From: Azophilus sp964638775 | GTDB taxonomy: Bacteria; Pseudomonadota; Gammaproteobacteria; Pseudomonadales; Azotimanducaceae | Assembly: GCA_964638775.1 (NCBI GenBank) | Contig: CAZWZH010000036.1 | Location: 1-26,448 of the forward strand | Length of the DNA: 26,448 bases | Reading direction: 5' to 3' | In this document: piece by piece, positions 7,258-14,570 of the stretch | Position numbering within the stretch: position 1 is the stretch's first letter | Layout: each line of letters starts with the position of its first letter | Position numbers and translations under genes: made by a program | The notes under the pieces: generated by a model | Database searches by the model: none | What the model saw: the letters and a program-made list of their open reading frames with translations, nothing else | Told to the model about the DNA's origin: nothing

Positions 7258-8460
7258 TCATCTTGCTTCTTCTTCCGGCCGAACCTGTTCCTCGCGCATG
7301 CGGGGCTCGAGGCCCGTGAGGCGTTCGATCTTCCGGAAGCCAACTTCACCCAGACCCTTGACGGCGCGCCGCATGACACGAGACAAGGGAACCTCCGCCA
7401 GCAGGGCGGTGCGTTCGCACAGCAGCGTCTCGCCGGCGTCGGCCAGATCCTGCAGGCGGCTGGCGAGATTCACGGGGTGGCCGATCACCGTGTACTCCAG
7501 GCGCTCACCGCCGCCCCAGTCGCCCAGGGAGCAATAGCCGCTTGCGACGCCGGTCTTGACGGTTGCCGAACCCGGCAAGCCAAGGCTCTGCCAGTCGCCC
7601 GTCAGCCTTTCCAGTTCGACATCCAGTTCTTTGCAGCAACCGAGAGCGTGTGCCACCAGTTGGCGGCGTGAATCGTTCCCCTCCTCACCGAATACCAGCA
7701 GCACCCCGTCGCCGAGCACCTTGCTGACCGCGCCACCCCATCTGCGCGTTATTGCGGCGATGCACTGGAGATAGCCGTCGAGCATCGTCGCCACCTCCTC
7801 CATCTGCAGGCGTTCGACCAACGTGGTGAACCCCGCCAGGTCGGCGAACACGATCACCAGCCAGCGCCGTTCCAGCCGCGGCCGTTCGTCGGCGTCGACC
7901 CGCCGGGCGAGCGTATGGGGCAGGTATTTCTGCAGGCGTGTGTTCCGAGCCCTGGCCCGGGTACCTTCGCCGTGTGTGGCCAGCACGCGGCCGAACGCGA
8001 CATGCGCGACCAGCATGCAGTACGCCAGCAGCAACAGGGCGGCAAACACCGAGGAGGGCTCCGGCATTACCGGAGGGGCACCGACCATCATGCCGGCCGC
8101 CAGTGCCGGTGCTCCGGACGCAATGGTCCATGCCGCCTGACTCAACCCGCCCTGCAGGGCGTTGCTCATGACGAGAATGATGCAGATGGCTTGCAGCAGG
8201 GGCTGCGGCAAACCGAAAGCGGCACACAGGAAACAGGTGAGCACCACTTCCGCGAGGTGCAGCCGAAGGTTGAGTGCCGAGCTTCCTCTGCGCGAGATGA
8301 AATCGGCCGCCGGCGGCCAGAACGCACACCAGCACGTCACCGCCGCCGCCTGAGCGAACCCGGGCTCCTCGAACAGCAGAAAGCCGATCGCTATGACCGG
8401 ATAGAATCCGTAACGGAATGGCCGCGCATTGGCTGCCAGACCTCTTCTGCCTGCGCCCAT
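7258..8460 (-). CDS. Membrane-anchored class III adenylate cyclase (MASE2-like sensor domain)
   Basis: This predicted inner-membrane enzyme makes cAMP from ATP. From ATG 8460 it is 400 aa. Residues about 15-165 carry six hydrophobic segments starting at FRYGFYPVIAIGFLLFE, as in the MASE2 domain of Pseudomonas CyaB. Residues about 200-380 form the catalytic domain. Both metal-binding aspartates are present (FADLAGFT and LGDG), as is the adenine-contacting Lys (SKVLGD). A Thr stands at the second base-recognition site (EYTVIGH), the class IIIb pattern favouring ATP over GTP. The transition-state Asn and Arg are in VNLASRL. The start is unsure: a TTG at 8487 would add nine residues and has a weak GGGCAGG ribosome binding site. 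The gene lies between the toxin-antitoxin pair and fabV. Confidence 0.88.
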   Translation of the reverse strand: MGAGRRGLAANARPFRYGFYPVIAIGFLLFEEPGFAQAAAVTCWCAFWPPAADFISRRGSSALNLRLHLAEVVLTCFLCAAFGLPQPLLQAICIILVMSNALQGGLSQAAWTIASGAPALAAGMMVGAPPVMPEPSSVFAALLLLAYCMLVAHVAFGRVLATHGEGTRARARNTRLQKYLPHTLARRVDADERPRLERRWLVIVFADLAGFTTLVERLQMEEVATMLDGYLQCIAAITRRWGGAVSKVLGDGVLLVFGEEGNDSRRQLVAHALGCCKELDVELERLTGDWQSLGLPGSATVKTGVASGYCSLGDWGGGERLEYTVIGHPVNLASRLQDLADAGETLLCERTALLAEVPLSRVMRRAVKGLGEVGFRKIERLTGLEPRMREEQVRPEEEAR

Positions 8461-8553
8461 GGCGATTGCGCGCACCCGACGAACCAAGCCTGCCCGGCAT
8501 TGAACCAGCCCGGGCCCGAGCTGCTCCAGCGGTCAATGCCTTTAGGTTCTGTG

Positions 8554-8639
8554 AGCCGATGTCCCGGCCGCACGCGAGCCGGAACGGTGCCCGGTCGCGC
8601 TCAGGGGAAAGTCGACGCCGTCAGCCGATGTCCCGGCCG
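8554..8639. repeat. 17-bp direct repeat of the fabV 3' terminus
   Basis: AGCCGATGTCCCGGCCG occurs at 8554-8570 and again at 8623-8639, 69 bp apart. The right copy encodes the last residues of FabV (GRDIG); the left copy lies in the noncoding gap before the cyclase. It looks like a small segmental duplication. Confidence 0.8.
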
Positions 8640-9802
8640 AGGGCAGGGTCGAGGTCTTCTTCGTAGTCGACGCCGGCAAGACCGAAACCGAATATCTTCA
8701 GAAAGTCTTCCCTGAACCCGGACAGGTCCCCAAGCTCCGGGAGATTTTCCGTCGCAACCACGCCCCAGCGGCGTTTCACCTCCCCCTGAACCGGCTCCGA
8801 AAGTTCCACGTCATCCACGCGGATACGGCCCGCCTCGTCCAGGCGCTGGCTGACGCCCGCTGCGAGCTGCGTCGCGTAGAGCCGGTAGATGTGCCGGATG
8901 CAATCCTCGTGCACGCCGCGGTCTTTCATGATCCTGAACAGCAGCGCCATGTAGAGCGAGACCACCGGAATCGCCGAACTGGCCTGTGTCACCACCGCCT
9001 TGAGGGACGCCACGCGCGCGCTTCCGCCCAGATGCGCCAGCCGCCGGGTAATGGCGGCGGCGGCACGGTCGACGTCTTCCTTCGCCTTGCCGAGGGTGCC
9101 TTCCCAGTAGATGGGCCAGGTCAGGTCGCTGCCCAGGTAGGTGAACGCCAGCGTCCGGAACCCCGGCGCCAGAATGTCCGCCTCGGCCAGCGCATCGATC
9201 CACATCTCCCAGTCCTCGCCCCCCATGACGGCAACGGTATTCGCGATGTCATCCTCCGTACCAGGCTCAAGCGCGACTTCGATGACTTCGCCCTTGTCCA
9301 CGTTCAGCGATTTCATCCGCAGCGTCTCGCCGAGAGGCTTGAGCGCGGAACGATGCAGGAAACCGGTGCGCGGGTGCAGGCGCACCGGCGAGGCCAGGCT
9401 GTAGACAAGCAGATCGATCTTTCCCATGTCGCTACGGATGGCTTCGACCGCATCGGCCTTCATGCCGTCCGAGAACGCATCACCGTCCAGGGTGCCGGCA
9501 TAGCCGTCGGCGGCCTCCTCGAATGCCCGGTTGTTGTACCACCCCGCCGTGGCGGTGCGCTTCGCACTCGGCGGTTTTTCCAGCGAAACGCCCAGCGTAT
9601 TCGCCCCGCACCCGGCGGCCGCCACGATTCGCGAAGCCAGCCCGTACCCGCCTGAACAGCCGACGACAACGGCGTTTTTCACACCCGCATCGATCGGGCC
9701 CGCGGACTTCACGTATTCGATCTGCTCCGCCACATGTGCGGCGCAGCCTCGGGGATGAGCGGTTGTACAGATGAATCCGCGAATACGAGGCTTGATGATC
9801 AT
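8621..9802 (-). CDS. fabV: FabV-type trans-2-enoyl-ACP (CoA) reductase, NADH
   Basis: FabV catalyses the last reduction of the fatty acid elongation cycle and belongs to the short-chain dehydrogenase superfamily, but it is larger than FabI. The 393-aa length is typical. The nucleotide-binding glycine motif is GCSGGYGLASRI (residues 49-60). The FabV-specific Tyr-(x)8-Lys catalytic pair is Tyr232 and Lys241 in IYWEGTLGKAK. The C-terminus ends FGFGLAGVDYEEDLDPALGR. The start is ATG 9802, where family alignment begins (MIIKPRIRGFICTTAHPRG); the longer frame to 9853 has no family match. FabV enzymes are naturally insensitive to triclosan. Whether a FabI also exists in this genome cannot be seen. 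Confidence 0.96.
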   Translation of the reverse strand: MIIKPRIRGFICTTAHPRGCAAHVAEQIEYVKSAGPIDAGVKNAVVVGCSGGYGLASRIVAAAGCGANTLGVSLEKPPSAKRTATAGWYNNRAFEEAADGYAGTLDGDAFSDGMKADAVEAIRSDMGKIDLLVYSLASPVRLHPRTGFLHRSALKPLGETLRMKSLNVDKGEVIEVALEPGTEDDIANTVAVMGGEDWEMWIDALAEADILAPGFRTLAFTYLGSDLTWPIYWEGTLGKAKEDVDRAAAAITRRLAHLGGSARVASLKAVVTQASSAIPVVSLYMALLFRIMKDRGVHEDCIRHIYRLYATQLAAGVSQRLDEAGRIRVDDVELSEPVQGEVKRRWGVVATENLPELGDLSGFREDFLKIFGFGLAGVDYEEDLDPALGRDIG

Positions 9803-9969
9803 GCAAGGTCCGGCGCATCCTGGGGGGGCGCCATGATACCTTGGGCATTGCACCCCCGCATGGCGGCCGGCAACGAGTCCGGCGCGCTGCCGCGCATCGT
9901 CGAATCCATCCGTCGCCAGGATACTTCGCGGCAGACTTCGTACCGTGCCGGAACTGCCCCGACGCCCGC

Positions 9970-10479
9970 TCAGTCCTGCTTGCGGATATAGGTTGCAATA
10001 CGAAACGGGTAGTCGTGGTACGCATCCGCCTCGTGACTCTCAGCCGAAATCTCTTCCCAAAGGCTCCAGTCGACCTCCGGAAACCAGGTGTCCCCCTCCA
10101 CCTCTGCATCGATCCACGTCACGAAAAGCCGGTGCGCCACCGGCAACGCCAACTCGTAAACCCTGGCGCCGCCGATCACGAAAGCGGTATCGCCCGCCGC
10201 CGACAATATCCGTTGTCCGGCGGGGTCGAGTGCGGAATTGAAGTCTCCGGCTACATCGATGCACTCTCGCGCGTAATCCCCCCTGGTTGTCAATACGATG
10301 TTGGCACGGCCCGGCAGCGGCCTGCTCATCGACTCGAACGTTCGGCGCCCCATGATGACCGGTTGGCCCCTGGTGGTATTCATGAAATGCCGCATGTCGT
10401 CGGGCAGGCGCCAGGGCAGCCCATTGTCCTTTCCGATGACGCGGTTGTTGGTCATGGCCCAGATGAGGGCAATCTGCAT
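9970..10479 (-). CDS. folA: Dihydrofolate reductase
   Basis: FolA reduces dihydrofolate to tetrahydrofolate with NADPH and is the target of trimethoprim. The 169-aa protein has the chromosomal DHFR layout: MQIALIWAMTNNRVIGKDNG, then LPWRLPDDMRHF with the catalytic Asp27, then VIMGRRTFESMSRPLPGR, then FVIGGARVYELALP for the cofactor. The length is close to the 159 aa of E. coli FolA. The start is ATG 10479; an in-frame upstream extension to 10605 is not family-like. A perfect TATAAT lies 35 nt upstream. It is the first gene of the long minus-strand block and is divergent from the acyl-CoA synthetase. Confidence 0.96.
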   Translation of the reverse strand: MQIALIWAMTNNRVIGKDNGLPWRLPDDMRHFMNTTRGQPVIMGRRTFESMSRPLPGRANIVLTTRGDYARECIDVAGDFNSALDPAGQRILSAAGDTAFVIGGARVYELALPVAHRLFVTWIDAEVEGDTWFPEVDWSLWEEISAESHEADAYHDYPFRIATYIRKQD

Positions 10480-10513
10480 CGGCCCATACCTGCCGAAAAC
10501 GAATTCGCGGTGG

Positions 10514-10519
10514 ATTATA
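10514..10519 (-). promoter_or_regulatory. Probable -10 element of the folA promoter
   Basis: A perfect TATAAT on the minus strand lies at 10519-10514, 35 nt upstream of the folA ATG. A TTTGCC stretch precedes it, giving a TG near the extended -10 position. No good -35 is seen. Confidence 0.5.
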
Positions 10520-10709
10520 GGCAAACCGCTGCGTGCGGTGTTACCTGCCGAACGACATGGCCTCCATGCAGCAGGAAAAGCGAAATTCCGGGTTAAACTC
10601 CCCACCCGAAGGTACTACTCCAGGTCTGCCTGCAATGGAACCGGGCATCGGCCCCAAGGCCCGGATTCGTGAGCGGTTGCAGTCCCGGTCGCAATTCCAG
10701 GAGGGAAAC

Positions 10710-12263
10710 ATGCGCGTACTGGCGGATGTCACGCGGGAACAGGCGGCGAAGAGGCCCGACCAGGTCGCTCTCACCTATGTCAACGACGGCAGAAGCTGGA
10801 CCTTTGCCCAGCTCGACACGGAAGCGAACCGTGTTGCCCAGGCGCTGCTTCTTGCGGGCGTCGAGCCTGGAGACCGCATCGCCTACCTGGACCGGAACTT
10901 GCCCGAGTATTTTACGTTCCTGTTCGGCGGCGCAAAGGTCAACGCGGTATCAGTCGCAGTCAACTGGCGGCTGGCCGTGCCCGAGATGGAATACATCCTG
11001 AACGACAGCGCCTCGAAAGTGCTGCTGGCGGGCGAGGAGTTTCTCGATGGCATCGGCCGCATGGACCTGCCCGGCATCTCGACCGTTATCGTGCTGGGAG
11101 ATCCCGGGGATACGGGCTTACCCACCTGGAATCAGTGGCTGGCCGGACAGCCGGAAATCGACCCCGAGGTGCCGGTGAGCGACGAGGACACCTGCTACCA
11201 GCTTTACACCTCCGGCACCACCGGGCTGCCCAAGGGCGTGGAACTGACCCAGGCCAATTTCCTGGCCTGCCTCAAGGACAGCCTCGCGCCGCTGGAAATG
11301 GACGAAAACACGGTGAACCTGGTCTGCATGCCGCTGTTTCACATCTCCGGCAGCGGGTGGGGCGTGGTCGGCATATTCCATGGCGCCAGGAGCCTGATGC
11401 TGCGCGATGTGGACCTGCCCCGGATCGTGCGCCTCATCGGCGAGGAGCGCATCACGCACTCGCTCTTCGTGCCGGCGGTGCTGCAGTTTCTGCTGTCTGT
11501 TCCCGGCGTTGGCGAGGCGGACTATTCATCGCTCCATTCCATCACCTACGGCGCCTCGCCGATCTCGGAGAGCGTTCTGGTGCAGTCCATGGAAACCTTC
11601 GGCTGCAAGTTCTACCAGGCCTACGGGCTGACCGAGACCACCGGCGTTGTCTCCCTGCTGCACGACGAAGATCACGACCCCGGCGGGCCTCGGGCTCATC
11701 TCCTGCGTTCCTGCGGCAAGCCCATCGACACCCACGAGGTCCGCATCATGGATACGGACAGTTTCGAGGAATTGCCCGAAGGTGAAGTCGGCGAGATCTG
11801 GGTAAAGGGGCCCCAGGTCATGAAGGGTTACTGGAACAATCCCGATGCCAACCGGGACGCCTTCGTGGACGGCTGGTTCCGGACCGGCGATGCGGGCTAC
11901 CTGCGCGAGGGCTTTCTCTACATTCACGACCGGGTCAAGGACATGATCATCTCGGGCGGCGAGAACATCTACCCCGCGGAGATCGAGAACGTGCTGATGC
12001 AGCATGCCGGCATCGCCGATGCCGCGGTGATCGGCGTGCCGGACGACCGCTGGGGCGAGACCGTCAAGGCCCTCATCATGCGGGCGGACGAGAGCCTTGC
12101 CGCGGAGGACGTATTGAGCTACTGCCGCGAGCGCCTGGCCGGCTACAAGTGCCCGAGTTCCGTGGACTGGGTGGAAGACCTGCCGCGCACCCCGTCCGGC
12201 AAGATCCTCAAGGTGGAATTGCGCAAGCCCTACTGGGAGGGGCGCGACCGGCAGGTTTCCTGA
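10710..12263 (+). CDS. AMP-dependent acyl-CoA synthetase (fatty-acid-CoA ligase family)
   Basis: This enzyme activates a carboxylic acid to its acyl-adenylate and then to the CoA thioester. The 517-aa protein has all ANL-superfamily motifs. The P-loop YTSGTTGLPKG is at about 166-176. YQAYGLTETTG is near 302, GWFRTGD is near 388, the hinge region is DMIISGGENIYPAEIE, and the catalytic C-terminal Lys is in PSGKILK (near 496). The frame opens at 10533, but ATG 10710 has an excellent ribosome binding site (CCAGGAGGGAAAC) and family alignment begins there. Chain-length specificity is not readable; the FadD-like group handling medium or long acids is most likely. The last 34 bp overlap the 3' end of the convergent orphan gene. 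Confidence 0.93.
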   Translation: MRVLADVTREQAAKRPDQVALTYVNDGRSWTFAQLDTEANRVAQALLLAGVEPGDRIAYLDRNLPEYFTFLFGGAKVNAVSVAVNWRLAVPEMEYILNDSASKVLLAGEEFLDGIGRMDLPGISTVIVLGDPGDTGLPTWNQWLAGQPEIDPEVPVSDEDTCYQLYTSGTTGLPKGVELTQANFLACLKDSLAPLEMDENTVNLVCMPLFHISGSGWGVVGIFHGARSLMLRDVDLPRIVRLIGEERITHSLFVPAVLQFLLSVPGVGEADYSSLHSITYGASPISESVLVQSMETFGCKFYQAYGLTETTGVVSLLHDEDHDPGGPRAHLLRSCGKPIDTHEVRIMDTDSFEELPEGEVGEIWVKGPQVMKGYWNNPDANRDAFVDGWFRTGDAGYLREGFLYIHDRVKDMIISGGENIYPAEIENVLMQHAGIADAAVIGVPDDRWGETVKALIMRADESLAAEDVLSYCRERLAGYKCPSSVDWVEDLPRTPSGKILKVELRKPYWEGRDRQVS

Positions 12264-13990
12264 CTGGCTGCGCTGTGGGGCGCCGGATGCGACTCTTCAT
12301 CCAACGTCCTGAAAAAGGCCTGAACTTCTTTCTTCGGGACCCACGGCGGGTCGGTGGCCGATGTTGCGCCACCCGCTCCGGGCTCTTCCCGCCGGAACAG
12401 CACGCCACGCACGATTTCCAGCCACTCCCGGTCTACGCGCCCCGCATAGGAAGCGCGCAGCGCGCACGCGATGCGCATCTTGAGCGAACCGAGATACTCG
12501 ATGACCGTCGCGTTGGATGCCCTGTCGCCCGCCGCCTCGCACCTTTCGAGCAAGGCGTCAATGGTCTGCAAGGGAAGCCGACGCGCCGCCAGTTCCGCCG
12601 CAAGTCCGTCCTGTTCGAGAACGGCGGCCTCGATGATGAACCCGGAAGCATCGAACCCGTCGGGGAGGAAGCCCGTAATGAGGGCTCGCTCCACGGAGAA
12701 CTCGTCGTTCGTCCATCCGGAATCGGGCGCCGTACCGACCGATGCGGGCGCGCCGACCGGCCGGGCCGCGCTGACCGCAAGCGGGTGCCGGGGTACGTGC
12801 GACCGGAGGATGCCGGGTTCGAACGAGAAGGTCCCCGGCACCGGCAACGGATGCGCCGGTTGCGGCCCACGCCTGGCGGCGACCTGCGAGGTTTGACCCC
12901 CAGCCTCCGGCCGGGCCGACCTGGGCGGCTGCCCGCGGCGCTTTTCGGCCATGTGGATAAAGCGGTCAAGCGAGCCATACCGGTCGGCCAGTTCGCTCAA
13001 TTTGCCGTCTACGTTGAGATTGACGGTTTCCAGTGACCGGCAGATCTCCCGGATCCGCTCCGCTTTACCCCCCGCCGCCGCTTTACGGGCCATTTCCCCG
13101 AGTGCGGAGTACATCCGCCCATACAAGTTGGCGCCGTCCTGGATCATGTCAGACAGCACTTCTTCGTTTCCGCCGTTCTGTCTGAAATGATGCCTCACGA
13201 TCAACGCGATGCCCGTGGAGGCCATCGAGAAATCCCTGGACGCCTCGAAGTCGCCAGTGGCGTGAAAGTGACCGCTCAGTTCCCGCAACCGTGTGATGGC
13301 AGTGCCCGCATCGAGCGCCATAGAGGCGGCCCGAGGCGGTTTCCGGGTCAACCTTCCTTTCTGTGAGTCCTCCAAGCGGAGACCCATTGCCAATTTTTGC
13401 CAACTCTCCACGGCACACCCTTCAATCTGATCAAGGGTTTTCCGGATGGCGCCGGCCCGTTCGTGATCGCCATCGTTGTCGGCTTTTCGGGCCGCCTCCT
13501 GGAGTGCGAGGTACGCTCCTCTCGTGCCGGAACTGCCGCTCGAACGCGGTGTTGAACGCTTTCCCTGCCCGAGGTGCGTCTCGACTCCCAGGCCAACTCT
13601 CTGACGGATGTCCCCAAGCGCACGCAGCGATTCCCGGTAAACGCGTTCGCTGATGGACGTGGAACAATTGCAGCGAAGCATCTCCAATCTGTGATAGATC
13701 GCCTGAAAGCCGGGCGCCTGCGCCACTGCCCGGGATGGACCGTCGGCGCTCCCGGAGGAAGCCGATCCGGCGACTATCTGCCGTGATCGAGAGCCAACGG
13801 ACGCCCGGTCGGGGCGCGCGGCGCCGCCCACCGCCCGTCTCTCGCCAGTGGGCGGCATCCCGGCGCCCGACATCATTTCGGACACTCTTCGTCCGCTCAA
13901 AGACCCTTGCCGCGGCTGTTGATCGATACGCCGGGTCGTGCCCTGTTTTTTCGCAACCGCGGGTTCCGCGCCGCTTTTCCACGTTTCCAT
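12230..13990 (-). CDS. Orphan hypothetical protein, 586 aa, helical with disordered N-terminus
   Basis: I do not recognise this protein. Residues 1-90 are basic and rich in Ser, Gly, Ala and Arg, with no hydrophobic signal, and look disordered. Residues about 95-350 look like an alpha-helical domain (for example YLALQEAARKADNDGDHERA and LSDMIQDGANLYGRMYSALG). Residues about 351-425 form a Pro/Ala/Arg-rich linker. Residues about 430-565 form a second helical region (FSVERALITGFLPDGFDASG). No transmembrane segment or catalytic motif was found. The start is well supported by AGGAACAGGAC directly before the ATG. The stop is TAG, 34 bp inside the 3' end of the convergent acyl-CoA synthetase gene. 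It lies beside a transposon-like palindrome, suggesting an accessory gene. A disordered basic N-terminus before helical domains is also seen in secreted effectors, but that is only a guess. Confidence 0.7.
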   Translation of the reverse strand: METWKSGAEPAVAKKQGTTRRIDQQPRQGSLSGRRVSEMMSGAGMPPTGERRAVGGAARPDRASVGSRSRQIVAGSASSGSADGPSRAVAQAPGFQAIYHRLEMLRCNCSTSISERVYRESLRALGDIRQRVGLGVETHLGQGKRSTPRSSGSSGTRGAYLALQEAARKADNDGDHERAGAIRKTLDQIEGCAVESWQKLAMGLRLEDSQKGRLTRKPPRAASMALDAGTAITRLRELSGHFHATGDFEASRDFSMASTGIALIVRHHFRQNGGNEEVLSDMIQDGANLYGRMYSALGEMARKAAAGGKAERIREICRSLETVNLNVDGKLSELADRYGSLDRFIHMAEKRRGQPPRSARPEAGGQTSQVAARRGPQPAHPLPVPGTFSFEPGILRSHVPRHPLAVSAARPVGAPASVGTAPDSGWTNDEFSVERALITGFLPDGFDASGFIIEAAVLEQDGLAAELAARRLPLQTIDALLERCEAAGDRASNATVIEYLGSLKMRIACALRASYAGRVDREWLEIVRGVLFRREEPGAGGATSATDPPWVPKKEVQAFFRTLDEESHPAPHSAASQETCRSRPSQ

Positions 13991-14387
13991 GTCCTGTTCC
14001 TGTATTTCGTATGGCCCACCGCCCCGTCACACCGGTGCAACGCATATCGTGCACCGCATTAGCCAGAACTTGCGGCGGGGGAAGGGTCGGACGTGCAACT
14101 CTTCGCGAGTCCGGCGACAGCATCGGTCGCTCAGCGTCCTTTGGTTCGGCAACGCGGCTCGGCCAAAGTTCCGGACACCAGGAACATCGGGCCCGCCTCG
14201 CAACAGGACACCCGTCCGGGCCATGTGGCAAGGCCAGGCCGGCCGAGAGAGACGGCAGAGCCGGTTCGAAGCACGAAGACGCCCCGAACCTGCCTTCAGC
14301 CCCGGGTTGGCTTTCTGCGCGTCCTCGTCCCGGCGGGCCAGGGTTCGGACCGGCATGTAAAAGCGCCGTGCTCCGGAGCGAGAACCC
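13991..14387. other. Noncoding gap with an operator-like dyad
   Basis: No convincing gene was found here. The open frames on both strands are short or Arg/Pro-rich and match no family. The only clear structure is an inverted repeat, CGGTGCA (14033-14039), 10 bp, TGCACCG (14050-14056), about 45 bp upstream of the orphan gene's start. Confidence 0.6.
14033..14056. promoter_or_regulatory. Operator-like dyad upstream of the orphan gene
   Basis: Perfect 7-bp arms (CGGTGCA and TGCACCG) flank a 10-bp AT-containing centre, 24 bp in total. Its nearest edge is 43 bp from the orphan start codon, in promoter position. The binding protein is unknown. Confidence 0.45.
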
Positions 14388-14570
14388 CTAGCCCGACCTA
14401 TTCATGAATTAACTACTGCGGCCGTCAATAGCAGCGAAATCACTGGGCGTGCTCCCGCCGCGTGCTCAACGTGCTGTAAGCACGCTTCCGCGCGCTCTGG
14501 TCCGCGCCACCCAGTGCTTTCACTACTCTTGCCAGCCTCGCTACATTCATTCACGAATAGGTCGGGCTAG
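14388..14570. mobile_element. Palindromic MITE-like element (183 bp)
   Basis: Terminal inverted repeats of 22 bp, matching at 21 positions, lie at 14388-14409 and 14549-14570; each begins CTAGCCCGACCTATTC read inward. Similarity continues inside: CACTGGG at 14441-14447 is mirrored at 14516-14510, 31 and 32 nt from its arm. A hairpin CGTGCT-GTA-AGCACG sits at the centre (14470-14484). No coding capacity was found. CTAG at both ends may be a 4-bp target duplication, as made by IS5-type elements, but because CTAG is itself palindromic this cannot be separated from the arms. The right CTAG contains the TAG stop of the serine hydrolase gene. A decayed insertion sequence or a structured repeat family is the alternative. 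Confidence 0.65.

Noticed and set aside
12149..13036. 295-aa plus-strand frame antisense to the orphan gene
   Set aside because: It starts inside the acyl-CoA synthetase gene, has no ribosome binding site and is Arg/Gly-rich. The minus-strand frame has a strong ribosome binding site and protein-like helices.
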